Shown here piece by piece: positions 1 through 9,168 of a DNA stretch of 64,000 bases. Every line of letters begins with the position of its first letter. The stretch's first letter is position 1. The notes under the pieces are model-generated. The model searched no databases. It was not told the origin of the DNA and was given only the letters and a program-made list of their open reading frames with translations. Origin of the DNA: Chamaesiphon sp041738715 (GTDB lineage Bacteria > Cyanobacteriota > Cyanobacteriia > Cyanobacteriales > Chamaesiphonaceae); assembly GCA_041738715.1 (NCBI GenBank), contig JBGSPI010000077.1, positions 31,918 through 95,917 on the forward strand. Reading direction: 5' to 3'. A program made the translations under genes and the position numbers.

Positions 1-351
1 ATCCCTTGGTGTGCTGTAACTCTCTCGGGGCGAGAGAGTTCTGAATCCTGGATAAGAGGTAGGATTAGAATTGTTCATGAGTCAGGTATACGTTGAATCT
101 TTTTACAGCATAGTAACTCGATCGTAGATGTTTTGTGAGGTTATTTTTAGACAGAGTATAGAAAACTGATGTACAATGGGATCTGTCTTCTAGATGTCCG
201 GCAATAACGGTAACTGGATTGGAGTAACTTAGGTAGCTACCTATCTAGTCAAGATATACCGATTATATGGGCACAAATCAGTCTCACAAAAATCTACTTG
301 AGCATGCTATTGATGTCTTAATATGTACTAACTCCAGATGTAGTTTGAGAG
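1..351. other. Intergenic region downstream of ftsQ
   Basis: No convincing gene is seen here. The only clear structure is the perfect stem-loop at 18-40. In most cyanobacteria ftsZ follows ftsQ, so this stretch probably contains the ftsZ leader, with ftsZ itself beyond the window edge; that is inference. Confidence 0.4.
18..40. other. Perfect 10-bp stem-loop
   Basis: AACTCTCTCG, loop GGG, CGAGAGAGTT. There is no T-run on either side, so it is not a standard intrinsic terminator. It could be an RNA processing or regulatory hairpin in the ftsQ-ftsZ interval. Confidence 0.45.
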
Positions 352-1170
352 TTAAGATGACTGAGGTGGAATGGTTCCCGATCGCTTGAGTTGTAACTTT
401 GGCGCAGCCGGATATTCCAGATCTAAATACTCGACTTCCACCAAATGTGGGAGCTTGGTGTATTTGCGCCAATCCCGCAGTAGATCGAGTTGGTGGATCT
501 GAGCAAGGAGACGCTGGCGATCTCCAAGGCTACCTAATCTTACCTTACCTACTTCAGTTTGCAAGATCGAATTTTGGGGATCGCTACAATCGATCGATTC
601 AATTAATACGGGGCTACTATGGAGAGCCGGATATAGTTGCAGCCAGTTAGGACACATTCCTTGTTTCGGTGCCAAGACTCGCAGTTGGGGGGCAGTTTGT
701 TGAACTGGAGCTTGATAACTTGCCACGGGAATTTGATTGCCACGTTCATCTAAAAACGCTGGCGGGGATTTGCTGTCAACCCGGGAAACTTGAGCGACGG
801 GCGGACGATCCTCGATCTGTACGAGCAGCCGTGGGGGTAATAACTCTCGATCGACTCTGGCACTGATAATCGCACCGTGTTTGATGATGTTAGCAGTTAA
901 TTTTGCTGGTGCTAGCTGGAAGATCGACTGCGGATAGGGAATTGCCAATCTCGATCGAATTGCTGCGTCACTGAGATAACGATTACCCTGAATCCGAATC
1001 TGTTCGGGTTGGGAAATCTGCCAATCAGCCTGATTGGCAAGCCAAACAACCCCAGTTAAAATACCACTCATACAACCAAATCGCCACAAAGATTTGACGG
1101 CGCGAATCCGTCGCTGTTGGCGCAACTGACGACGGCGTTGTTTGACTTGTGCGCGGGATGATGGGTTCAT
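352..1170 (-). CDS. ftsQ: Cell division protein FtsQ (POTRA domain)
   Basis: A 272-residue single-pass membrane protein of the divisome. The N-terminus is short and very basic (residues 1-30), followed by one membrane segment (about 30-47) and a periplasmic POTRA-type region (about 55-125, including 'IRIQGNRYLS' and 'VQIEDRPPVA'). The order matches FtsQ, which links FtsL/FtsB to the septal synthase. Its ATG overlaps the stop of the upstream lptC-like gene as ATGA at 1167-1170, so the two are probably translationally coupled. The C-terminus is variable, as usual in cyanobacteria. Confidence 0.85.
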   Translation of the reverse strand: MNPSSRAQVKQRRRQLRQQRRIRAVKSLWRFGCMSGILTGVVWLANQADWQISQPEQIRIQGNRYLSDAAIRSRLAIPYPQSIFQLAPAKLTANIIKHGAIISARVDRELLPPRLLVQIEDRPPVAQVSRVDSKSPPAFLDERGNQIPVASYQAPVQQTAPQLRVLAPKQGMCPNWLQLYPALHSSPVLIESIDCSDPQNSILQTEVGKVRLGSLGDRQRLLAQIHQLDLLRDWRKYTKLPHLVEVEYLDLEYPAAPKLQLKRSGTIPPQSS

Positions 1171-2306
1171 GGGGATTGGGGGATAATCTCGGTCTGAACT
1201 TGTTGGGGACGATCGCTGGTAATGACGATTGATTGATCTTGGAGCTTACCCACACCACGATTACCAGTGAATTTAATTTGCGGGCTAGTTTGTTGATATA
1301 CTACGTTACCAGTTCCGATAAGCTGTTGGGAAGTCATTTCCCAGACTAATCGATCGGCGCGGAGGTTTGCCTGGTTGGTGGTGGCGATCCCGCGAGCATT
1401 ACCCGAGAGAGTGGCGGTTGAGCTTTGGAAATCGACAGATCCGGCATCAGCCGTAAAAGTAGCTTGTTCTTGTTGGTGCCAAATTTTCAGTGGTCGATCG
1501 GCAGTTACTAGTTCGTGATCGATCCTCCAGCTAAAGGATTCACCATTGACTTGAATTAGCGGATTGGTGGAATTAAATTGAACATTACCTTGAAGATTGA
1601 TAATTTTGCGATCGAGACTGCTATTCGAGCTATTTGCGGTGACTTTGGCGGTAATTTTTTCGCCTTGGTAACGTTGAATTTGGACTGGACGATCTCCGAG
1701 GATTTTTTGGTCTTTGACTAACCAGGTGAGATGTTCGGTTTGCATTGCCAATCGCGGCTCGGTGGAAAAAGCAGTGATTTTGCCACTGAGTTTCATCTCC
1801 TGTTTGCGGCTAAAATATTGACCGCGATCGGCATTAGCTTGAAACTGGGGATGATTAGCTTGAACGCGATCGCGAATTGTCAGTAGATCTGCTTTCGGTT
1901 GCCATTCGATCTCTTGCCCGACTAGCACTAGATTATTGCGAGTTTCTTTAGCGATCACATCCCCACGCAAGAATACTTTTTCTCCCTCTTGTTCGACTTC
2001 ACCAGTTTTAGCGGTGACATTGAGGATGACCTGCCCATCTTGGTAGAAATCCCCATTGAGATTAGTGACTTTAGCACTCTTTTGGTTTGGGGCATAGATC
2101 CCTTTTTGGGCGCGAACTTTCCACAGGGGTTTACCCTGTTTATCTACTTGCTCAAAGCTGAGATTGTTCAGTTCTAGTTTTGGTTCGATGGGTGATGGAC
2201 TGGGACTCGACGTAGGTTGCGGCTTGGCTGTTCGACGACAACCACCCAGTCCGAGACTGAAGATCGCCGCGCCGATAATGGCAAGTTTGAAAAAGCTGCG
2301 TACCAT
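1167..2306 (-). CDS. lptC: LptC/OstA-like lipopolysaccharide export protein (lipoprotein)
   Basis: A 379-residue protein. The chosen ATG gives a clean lipoprotein signal peptide, MVRSFFKL followed by a hydrophobic stretch and a lipobox ending LGGC. The frame stays open 41 codons further upstream, but that part is translated low-complexity Pro/Ser repeat and is unlikely to be used. The mature part repeats beta-strand units such as 'LNGDFYQDG', 'LRGDVIAKE' and 'LSGNARGIA', typical of LptC/OstA beta-jellyroll domains that carry LPS to the outer membrane. It is longer than enterobacterial LptC (about 190), as cyanobacterial members commonly are. It ends in an ATGA overlap with ftsQ. Confidence 0.8.
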   Translation of the reverse strand: MVRSFFKLAIIGAAIFSLGLGGCRRTAKPQPTSSPSPSPIEPKLELNNLSFEQVDKQGKPLWKVRAQKGIYAPNQKSAKVTNLNGDFYQDGQVILNVTAKTGEVEQEGEKVFLRGDVIAKETRNNLVLVGQEIEWQPKADLLTIRDRVQANHPQFQANADRGQYFSRKQEMKLSGKITAFSTEPRLAMQTEHLTWLVKDQKILGDRPVQIQRYQGEKITAKVTANSSNSSLDRKIINLQGNVQFNSTNPLIQVNGESFSWRIDHELVTADRPLKIWHQQEQATFTADAGSVDFQSSTATLSGNARGIATTNQANLRADRLVWEMTSQQLIGTGNVVYQQTSPQIKFTGNRGVGKLQDQSIVITSDRPQQVQTEIIPQSP

Positions 2307-2334
2307 GATGTCGGGGATCGGGAATCGGATGGCG

Positions 2335-2463
2335 GACGGGGGGACGGGGGACGAGGGGACTGGGGGACGATGGGACGGGGGGACAGGGGGACGGGGGGAC
2401 GGGGGAACTGTCCACTGTCCACTGTTCACTGTCCACTTTCAACTTTCAACTTTCAACTTTCAA
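2335..2463. repeat. G-rich tract plus two heptamer tandem arrays upstream of lptC
   Basis: From about 2335 to 2406 the plus strand is a run of G4-G6 blocks separated by AC, CGA or CT. It is followed by about four ACTGTCC-like heptamers (2407-2434) and four exact CTTTCAA heptamers (2436-2463). Heptanucleotide short tandem repeats are known in cyanobacterial genomes. The many G-blocks could form quadruplexes just upstream of the lptC start. Confidence 0.8.
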
Positions 2464-2475
2464 CTGTTCCCTAAT

Positions 2476-3066
2476 TCACACCCAGATATCGGGAGTGAGA
2501 GATGGCGATGCCGTACTGCTACGGGGAGTTTTTTGGACATCTTCCTTGACATTTTCCAGATCGATGTACCTGTCGGAGACATTAATCAGACTATCACTAG
2601 TCATCGATCGCAAGCTTACAACTTCTACTCGTACCCCTCGATAACTGACAGCATCCACCGCATAAGCGAGATCCCCGTCTCCGCTGACAAGTACCGCCGT
2701 GTCGTAAGATCCGACCAGTGCCATCATATCAACAGCAATTTCCACATCAAGGTTGGCTTTTTTTGAGCCATCGGGTAGTTGCACCAAATCTTTGGCAATT
2801 ACTCGATAACCATTGCGGCGCATCCAGAGTAAGAATCCCTGCTGTTTTTCATTAGTGCGATCGACTCCAGTATAAAAGAAGGCCCGGAGTAACCGAGAAC
2901 CACCAGTAAGTCTGGCTAATAACTTAGTATAGTCAATCTCAATATTCAGTTGCAGTGCTGCATAAAATAAATTAGAGCCATCGATAAAAATTGCGACTCT
3001 ACCGCGATTTTCGAGAACTTGCTGGGCTGAAAAGATCGAATTTTCATCATGATTGAAACTATTCAT
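2476..3066 (-). CDS. LabA-like NYN domain protein
   Basis: A 196-residue member of the NYN (PIN-fold, DUF88) family. Key features are 'IFIDGSNLF' near residue 30 with the first acidic residue, 'KKANLDVEIAVDMM' near 105-120 and 'LVSGDGDLAYAVD' near 130, which together form the metal-binding acidic cluster of PIN-like nucleases. LabA of Synechococcus is a member and affects circadian-controlled expression, but many paralogues exist, so only the family is assigned. It lies upstream of lptC on the same strand, separated by the repeat tract. Confidence 0.8.
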   Translation of the reverse strand: MNSFNHDENSIFSAQQVLENRGRVAIFIDGSNLFYAALQLNIEIDYTKLLARLTGGSRLLRAFFYTGVDRTNEKQQGFLLWMRRNGYRVIAKDLVQLPDGSKKANLDVEIAVDMMALVGSYDTAVLVSGDGDLAYAVDAVSYRGVRVEVVSLRSMTSDSLINVSDRYIDLENVKEDVQKTPRSSTASPSLTPDIWV

Positions 3067-3182
3067 TAGTATTTTAAGTTGTTAAAAATTGGAAAAAAAG
3101 TTTTTAAAAATTGAAAAAAATTTATTTGAGAAATTAAGCAGTAGTTGAATGGACACCGCTGTAAGTTACCAACTGACAATAG

Positions 3183-4808
3183 TTAACTGGCTCCTGGAAG
3201 TTCTAGCTTGACAAAGATCGGTTGGGGTTCGCCTAGTGGCGAATTTGCTGTTAGTATGCCCCATTCCATCTGATGATTCCAATCCGCTGGCAATTCTAGG
3301 TCTAAACTTTCGTTGGCGTGATTGCCACACACTAAATCAAAATCGATGTCTAAACCCAATTGACGATAAATATCCGTACTAATTTTCGGGACGATTGGCG
3401 ACAACAAATATGCAGACAGTCGAATGGATTCCAGCACAGCATATAAGACCTGTGCTAGTTCTGCATGTTTTTCTTGCTTAAACAGGGTCCACGGCGCGAG
3501 GTCGTCAATGTACTTGTTACTAGAGCGCACCAAAGTTAAAATTGTTTCGCAGGCAGCTTGAAAGGCTAACTCATTATACGCCAAGTCCACCTTAGATCCT
3601 AGATCTTGTCCCAAGATTTTCAGGGGATTGTCGGCGGAAATCTCCGCTGCATGGCAGTTGGGTACTTGTCCCTGGCAATATTTTTTTGCCATGTTGAGGG
3701 TGCGGTTGACTAAGTTCCCCAAGTTATTGGCAAGATCTGCATTAACGATTTCGACAAAGCGGGTTTCATTAAAGTCACCATCTTGACCAAATTCAATTTC
3801 CTTGAGGAAATAGTACCTTAGTGGTTCGGCTCCATATCGATCGACTAAATCGACAGGATCGATCGCATTCCCTTCACTTTTGCTAATTTTTTTGCCGTCT
3901 TTGGTAAAGTAGCCATGTGCAAAAACTCGATCGGGGATCGGTAATTCTGCTGACATTAACATTGCCGGCCAATAAATCGCATGAAAGCGTAAAATATCCT
4001 TGCCAATTAGATGTAAATCGATCGGCCAACGCTTGCTTAACGCATGATCTAGACTAGGTTCGACACCCGGATCTAGTAATGCTGTGACATAGCCTAATAA
4101 AGCATCAAACCACACATAGATTGTCTGTTGGGGATCGGTAGGTAACGGTAATCCCCAATCCACATTGATCCGCGAAATTGAGAAGTCTTGCAAGCCTTGG
4201 GCGACAAATTTCAATACCTCATTTCGCCGACTGTTTGGTCGAATAAAGTCAGGACGTTCGGCGTATAAAGCTTCGAGTTGGTGTTGATACTTCGAGAGGC
4301 GGAAGAAATAATTAGTTTCGTCGCGCCATTCTACTTGTTTGCTGGGATGGAGCGGACAATGATTGTCTGGTAACAGATCCCGTTCCTCTTTGAATTCCTC
4401 ACAGGAGACACAGTACCAACCCTGCTGCTTACCCTGGTAGATATCCCCGCGATCCCAGACTCGCTGAAAAAACTCATTGACAATAACCTGATGATTCGCC
4501 GCTGTCGTCCGACTAAATCTGTCGTATTGAATATCTAACTTCTTCCAGAGTGAATCAAACTGCTCGACAATTCGATCGCAATGTTGCTGCGGCGCAACGC
4601 CTTTTTCGATGGCTGTTCGCTCGATTTTCTGCCCGTGCTCGTCTGTGCCAGTGATTAAGAGCACATCTCGCCGCTGGAGTCTTTGCCATCTGGCGATCGC
4701 ATCAGCCGCCATTGTCGTGTACGCATGTCCGATATGGGGAATATCATTGACATAGTATAGGGGAGTAGTGACGCTGAAAGTGTTGTGTGTATTTTCTGAA
4801 TGATTCAT
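3183..4808 (-). CDS. metG: Methionyl-tRNA synthetase
   Basis: A 541-residue class I aminoacyl-tRNA synthetase that charges tRNA-Met. The HIGH signature is at residues 25-28 and the KMSKS loop appears as KISKS at 307-311. The connective insert has zinc-ligand candidates C133, C136 and C151. The length matches the short bacterial form without the C-terminal tRNA-binding domain. It begins at ATG and stands alone on the minus strand, 116 bp upstream of the labA-like gene. Confidence 0.95.
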   Translation of the reverse strand: MNHSENTHNTFSVTTPLYYVNDIPHIGHAYTTMAADAIARWQRLQRRDVLLITGTDEHGQKIERTAIEKGVAPQQHCDRIVEQFDSLWKKLDIQYDRFSRTTAANHQVIVNEFFQRVWDRGDIYQGKQQGWYCVSCEEFKEERDLLPDNHCPLHPSKQVEWRDETNYFFRLSKYQHQLEALYAERPDFIRPNSRRNEVLKFVAQGLQDFSISRINVDWGLPLPTDPQQTIYVWFDALLGYVTALLDPGVEPSLDHALSKRWPIDLHLIGKDILRFHAIYWPAMLMSAELPIPDRVFAHGYFTKDGKKISKSEGNAIDPVDLVDRYGAEPLRYYFLKEIEFGQDGDFNETRFVEIVNADLANNLGNLVNRTLNMAKKYCQGQVPNCHAAEISADNPLKILGQDLGSKVDLAYNELAFQAACETILTLVRSSNKYIDDLAPWTLFKQEKHAELAQVLYAVLESIRLSAYLLSPIVPKISTDIYRQLGLDIDFDLVCGNHANESLDLELPADWNHQMEWGILTANSPLGEPQPIFVKLELPGAS

Positions 4809-5246
4809 GATAGCAGCTAAAATGTGTCGAATCTTGGCGGTGTTGGTAATTTAAACTAAATTTGCGACGGATTAGTGCGTGAATGTATTACTATCGCTAG
4901 ACAGTTCAATCCTAATGGCGAAATGGACATGTATGGTGAAATTTGGGGAGGAACAGTTTTAGCAATGAAGATTTGGCAGTCGAGGTTTGCTGTAGAGCCG
5001 ATGCCGCATTGCTAACTTAGTGAGCAATTGATTTGGTATGAAGGTGAGAGACTTAACCCCAGCTTCCATCATAGATGAGGTCGTTACTCAATTGAGACAG
5101 CTATTGCCTTTATTAACAATAAGTAATCGCCCGATCTTCTTTCGAGGACTAGTTTCGGTGTTTTTTGAAGTATAGATCGTAATCATTCTCTCTCCGACGA
5201 TTCATTTCCTCAATTTTTGCTATACTAAAATCTGGTCAGTTAACTC
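4809..5246. other. Intergenic region between metG and tRNA-Lys
   Basis: No open frame with recognisable content and no clear hairpin. It should contain the metG promoter on the minus strand and the tRNA promoter on the plus strand; no strong consensus for either was picked out. Confidence 0.3.
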
Positions 5247-5318
5247 GGGTTACTAGCTCAATGGCAGAGCATCGGACTCTTAATCCGTTGGTTCGGGGTT
5301 CGAGTCCCCGGTCACCCA
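5247..5318 (+). tRNA. tRNA-Lys (anticodon CTT), with two stem mismatches
   Basis: The 72-nt sequence folds as a cloverleaf: D stem GCTC/GAGC, anticodon loop CTCTTAA with anticodon CTT, perfect T stem CGGGG/CCCCG with loop TTCGAGT, and acceptor GGGTTAC pairing with GTCACCC. There is a T-C mismatch at acceptor pair 5-68 and a T-T mismatch at anticodon-stem pair 27-43. CCA is not encoded beyond the first positions. It is probably a working or slowly decaying tRNA-Lys that reads AAG. Confidence 0.85.
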
Positions 5319-5708
5319 TTTGTTAGGAAATAAAGAGTCGGAAATCATAAGTTGCATCAAACTACGCAAGCCGAAATACTAATAGAGACAAATAATTACC
5401 GAGAGATAATAAATCCTTAGCTTTTAAGCTCGATCGATTAGTTGCAATTATTCCTGGTGCATCAGGTTCGAGCGATATTTGTTGGTGGAGTGCGGTTTTT
5501 ACGACCATTTGACAGTGCTTTTACTCCATGAGTAGTATCGAAGTCGTGAGGATCGATCGAGCGTTAACAGGTAATTTTGATGAATTTAGATGAATTTAGA
5601 GCGTTTACATTAGATTAGAGAATTTCACAAATCTTTATCATTGGCTGCGATTAGCGTATACTACGGGAACAGCGATCTACGCTAATAGTTTAGAGGAGCA
5701 AAAATCTA
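5319..5708. other. Intergenic region upstream of crtR
   Basis: No gene seen. It includes a tandem pair of the 10-mer TGAATTTAGA (5581-5600) and ends with a GAGGAG ribosome-binding site 11 nt before the crtR ATG. It should carry the crtR promoter. Confidence 0.35.
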
Positions 5709-6614
5709 ATGTCGGAGGCGCAGCAGCCCCTCAGAGTCCCTAGGGAGTTTTTGGGACCGCCTGATGAATTGAATCCAGATCTGTTCATGTTCTTGGGCGC
5801 GATTGCCTTAGTCACGATCTCAACCATCGGCTACTGGCAATTCCATTTACCCGGTTGGTGTTGCTTTGGCTTCAATGTCTTAGCTTTACACATGGCAGGT
5901 ACCGTAATTCACGATGCTTCACATAATGCCGCTCACCCCGATCGAGTGATAAATGCCATTATGGGACATGGTAGCGCGTTGATGTTAGGGTTTGCCTTTC
6001 CAGTGTTTACCCGTGTACACATTCAGCATCATGCTAATGTGAACGATCCAGATAACGATCCCGACCATTTTGTATCTACAGGTGGTCCACTTTGGCTGAT
6101 TGCTGCCAGATTTTTTTACCATGAGATCTATTTTTTTCAACGCCGCTTGTGGCGAAAATATGAGTTGCTCGAATGGTTTCTCAGTCGGCTAGTAGTAGGA
6201 CTAGTGATTTATTTTGGCTGTCAATACGGTTTTAGTAGCTATATTTTAAATTTTTGGTTTTCACCAGCATTAGTCGTTGGTTTGGCATTGGGATTATTTT
6301 TTGACTATTTACCCCATCGCCCATTCAAAGATCGCAATCGGTGGAAGAATGCCCGTGTTTATCCTGGACCGATTCTAAATTTATTGATCTTTGGTCAAAA
6401 TTACCACTTGATCCACCATCTCTGGCCATCAATTCCCTGGTACAAGTACCAGGCTGCCTACCATGCGACTAAGCCACTATTGGAGGAAAAAGGGTGTCAT
6501 CAGTCGCTAGGATTACTCCAGGGCAAGGATCTGCTCCATTTTGTCTACGATATCTTTTTAGGAATTAGGTTTCACCATCACAAAGATCCCGTCGATTCAA
6601 CAAATGCTAAATAG
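5709..6614 (+). CDS. crtR: Beta-carotene hydroxylase CrtR
   Basis: A 301-residue membrane di-iron hydroxylase/desaturase. It has the three histidine clusters of the family: HDASH plus H (68-76), HIQHH (104-108) and 'HLIHHLWP' near residue 240. Several hydrophobic segments lie between them. Cyanobacterial CrtR adds 3-hydroxyl groups to beta-carotene or deoxymyxoxanthophyll to give zeaxanthin and myxol pigments in the membrane. The start is supported by GAGGAG upstream. A strong terminator follows at 6663. Confidence 0.9.
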   Translation: MSEAQQPLRVPREFLGPPDELNPDLFMFLGAIALVTISTIGYWQFHLPGWCCFGFNVLALHMAGTVIHDASHNAAHPDRVINAIMGHGSALMLGFAFPVFTRVHIQHHANVNDPDNDPDHFVSTGGPLWLIAARFFYHEIYFFQRRLWRKYELLEWFLSRLVVGLVIYFGCQYGFSSYILNFWFSPALVVGLALGLFFDYLPHRPFKDRNRWKNARVYPGPILNLLIFGQNYHLIHHLWPSIPWYKYQAAYHATKPLLEEKGCHQSLGLLQGKDLLHFVYDIFLGIRFHHHKDPVDSTNAK

Positions 6615-6973
6615 TAAATATTTACTGGCTATCTCCAACCCCGCACTAGCTTAAATCAAGCCGACGCACTCCTTAGTGCGTCTTTTTGTTGCGATAACCT
6701 ATATCTATTCAGCCACCAGTGATTTCTGTCTGATGATGGGGCATAATTTGAGGAGCTAGGACTAAAGCTGTCAGCTATTAACATCAGTTGCTAGTTCGTT
6801 ATTCAAGGGCAAGATGGGTGAATGAGTAAATGGGTAGCAAATTTTACATCTAACCATAAAAACACTCATTTGTTACTGAATATCCAGCAGAATTACTACA
6901 TAATTCCTGTAGAATCTAAACAAAACATAATAATCGCGACTAAAATTTCTTTAAGAACCTGGAGGAAAAACCC
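6615..6973. other. crtR-murA intergenic region
   Basis: Contains the crtR terminator (6663-6687) and then AT-rich DNA leading to the murA ribosome-binding site GGAGG at 6961-6965. A TAA in the murA frame at 6941-6943 limits how far upstream murA can begin. Confidence 0.6.
6663..6687 (+). terminator. Intrinsic terminator after crtR
   Basis: Perfect 8-bp stem GACGCACT / AGTGCGTC with loop CCTT, followed immediately by five T. Confidence 0.9.
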
Positions 6974-8335
6974 ATTAGTAGCTTAAACCCGACCCAAACC
7001 ACTTCAATTGATGAACAGTCTGTCATTCATATCTGGGGTCAGCACCCACTATCAGGGGAAGTAAAAATTAGCGGCGCGAAAAACTCAGCCTTAGTGGTGA
7101 TGGCTGGGGCACTGCTGTGTTCGAGTCAATGTCGGCTGCAAAATATTCCTGGGCTGGTAGATGTCGATAAGATGTGCCAGATTATTGAATCTTTGGGAGT
7201 TAAGATTCAGCGCAATGGTGACACGATCGATTTTGATAACACGGACTTTAATTGTCATACGCCTCCCTTTGAATTAGTTTCCAAACTGCGGGCAGCATTC
7301 TTTTCGATCGGCCCTATTCTAGCTCGGTTGGGCGTTGCCAAGGTACCATTACCAGGTGGCTGTTCGATCGGTGCTAGACCAGTCGAAATCCATGTCCGTG
7401 GTTTGCAAGCGATGGGTGCCCATGTCGAAATCGAACATGGGATTGTCAATGCTTATGTGATTGGCTCTAGTAAACGGCTCCAAGGAGCGAAAATCTATCT
7501 CGACTACCCCAGTGTCGGCGCGACCGAAACATTGATGATGGCGGCGACTCTAGCCGATGGTGAGACGATTTTGGAGAATGCCGCTAAAGAACCAGAAGTT
7601 GTGGACTTGGCAAATTTCTGTATTTCGATGGGTGCGAACATCGCTGGTGCAGGTACCGATCGAATTGTGATTAATGGCGTGGAAAAGTTACACTCCACTG
7701 ATTATAGTATTATTGCCGACCGAGTGGAAGCGGGGACTTTTCTGGTAGCTGGGGCAATTACCAATTCAGAACTGAGTGTGTTTCCTGTCGTTCCCGCCCA
7801 TCTAGCTGCGGCGGTCGCAAAATTGGAGCAAATTGGCACAAAAGTGATTGTGGATGCTCCCGATCGGTTACGAGTAGTGCCTAGTGGTAAGCTCAGAGGC
7901 ACGGATATCGAAACACTTCCCTACCCAGCATTCCCCACGGATATGCAAGCCCAATTTATGGCATTACTGGCTGTGAGTGAGGGGAATAGTGTCATTACGG
8001 AAACCGTCTTTGAAAATCGGCTCCAACACGTCGCTGAACTCAAACGGATGGGTGCCAATATTAAGGTTAAAGGCAATCATGCGATTATCGAAGGTGTAAA
8101 TATGCTATCAGGGGCAACTGTCACAGCCACCGACCTGAGAGCATCTGCGGCACTGGTATTAGCTGGTTTAGCTGCTCAAGGCAGAACGGTGATGCAAGGC
8201 TTACATCACCTCGATCGGGGTTACGATGACCTCGAAGCGAAAATGCGGAGTCTGGGAGCTAAAATTGAGCGAGTTCGAGTCAATAATGAAGGTGATGTCG
8301 TCTATCGCTATGCGGGAGAGACTGTTCACATTTAA
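6974..8335 (+). CDS. murA: UDP-N-acetylglucosamine 1-carboxyvinyltransferase, apparent ATT start
   Basis: MurA transfers enolpyruvate to UDP-GlcNAc, the first committed step of peptidoglycan synthesis. The catalytic-loop motif 'PGGCSIGARP' carries the active-site Cys (about residue 130). The conserved substrate-binding N-terminus 'ISGAKNSAL' is encoded upstream of the first GTG/ATG (7091-7099), so translation must begin earlier. Between the in-frame TAA at 6941 and 7091 there is no in-frame ATG, GTG or TTG. The ATT at 6974 lies 8 nt after a perfect GGAGG (6961-6965), giving 453 residues. The non-canonical start is inference; the upstream extension is well supported. Confidence 0.9.
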   Translation: MSSLNPTQTTSIDEQSVIHIWGQHPLSGEVKISGAKNSALVVMAGALLCSSQCRLQNIPGLVDVDKMCQIIESLGVKIQRNGDTIDFDNTDFNCHTPPFELVSKLRAAFFSIGPILARLGVAKVPLPGGCSIGARPVEIHVRGLQAMGAHVEIEHGIVNAYVIGSSKRLQGAKIYLDYPSVGATETLMMAATLADGETILENAAKEPEVVDLANFCISMGANIAGAGTDRIVINGVEKLHSTDYSIIADRVEAGTFLVAGAITNSELSVFPVVPAHLAAAVAKLEQIGTKVIVDAPDRLRVVPSGKLRGTDIETLPYPAFPTDMQAQFMALLAVSEGNSVITETVFENRLQHVAELKRMGANIKVKGNHAIIEGVNMLSGATVTATDLRASAALVLAGLAAQGRTVMQGLHHLDRGYDDLEAKMRSLGAKIERVRVNNEGDVVYRYAGETVHI

Positions 8336-8470
8336 TCGGTGTGAGACTAGATGGAATGTTTGTTAACGATACCCAATCTTAAATAAACGTGTAAATTAAT
8401 AGTAGGTTGGAGTAACTTTGTGCGATCATACAAAACTGCTCCCATCCACTTTCACTTACCCAAATAGATT

Positions 8471-9106
8471 ATGCAGCTAAGATTAGGGGACACAGTACCC
8501 AACTTTACCCAAGCTACTACCCACGGTGATATTGATTTTTTTGAATGGGCTGGCAATAGTTGGGTGATTTTATTCTCCCACCCTAAAGATTTCACCCCAG
8601 TTTGTACAACGGAACTCGGTGAAGTTGCCAGATTGAAGCCAGAATTCGATAAACGGAATGTTAAGGCGATAGCCCTCAGTGTTGATGATGTCGAATCACA
8701 TAATGGCTGGGTTGGGGATATCTTGGAAACCCAAGGTCATGCACTAAATTATCCGATCATTGCCGATCCTGATAAAAAAGTATCCGATCTTTATGACATG
8801 ATCCACCCTAATGCAAATGCAATGGTGACTGTTCGATCGGTATTCATTATCGACCCCAATAAAAAACTCCGGCTGACGATTACTTACCCGCCTAGCACCG
8901 GACGTAACTTTGATGAGATTCTGCGAGTAATTGACTCACTTCAACTCACTGACAATTATAGTGTGGCAACTCCAGCCAACTGGGTTGATGGTGGTGATTG
9001 TGTAGTTGTGCCAACTATTTCCACTGAAGATGCGAAGGTGAAATTTCCGAAAGGAATTACCGAACTTAAGCCTTATCTGCGGATGACTCCACAACCTAAT
9101 AAATAA
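8471..9106 (+). CDS. 1-Cys peroxiredoxin (Prx6 type)
   Basis: A 211-residue thiol peroxidase that reduces hydrogen peroxide and organic peroxides. The peroxidatic cysteine is C45 in 'HPKDFTPVCTTE'. The long C-terminal region ('STGRNFDEILRVIDSLQ' then 'YLRMTPQP') and the lack of a clear resolving cysteine place it in the Prx6/1-Cys group. Length is typical. It ends in a bidirectional terminator shared with the convergent MCE gene. Confidence 0.9.
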   Translation: MQLRLGDTVPNFTQATTHGDIDFFEWAGNSWVILFSHPKDFTPVCTTELGEVARLKPEFDKRNVKAIALSVDDVESHNGWVGDILETQGHALNYPIIADPDKKVSDLYDMIHPNANAMVTVRSVFIIDPNKKLRLTITYPPSTGRNFDEILRVIDSLQLTDNYSVATPANWVDGGDCVVVPTISTEDAKVKFPKGITELKPYLRMTPQPNK

Positions 9107-9139
9107 CAACAGATATCAGTCAAATTGTTAGGTATTCAG

Positions 9140-9165
9140 AAAGACAGCAGTACTGCTGTCTTTTT
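9140..9165. terminator. Bidirectional terminator between peroxiredoxin and MCE genes
   Basis: A palindrome with stem AAAGACAGCAG / CTGCTGTCTTT around a TA centre. A T-run follows on the plus strand and an A-run precedes it, so both convergent genes can terminate here. Confidence 0.85.
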
Positions 9166-9168
9166 AAT

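Noticed and set aside
18..40. The first stem-loop as a terminator
   Set aside because: No T-run on either strand, so it is listed only as a hairpin.
399..866. Open frames on the plus strand opposite ftsQ
   Set aside because: They run antisense to the conserved FtsQ protein and have no ribosome site or family match.
2164..2766. A 200-codon plus-strand frame across the lptC repeat tract
   Set aside because: It is made of translated G-rich and heptamer repeats and the antisense of two real genes.
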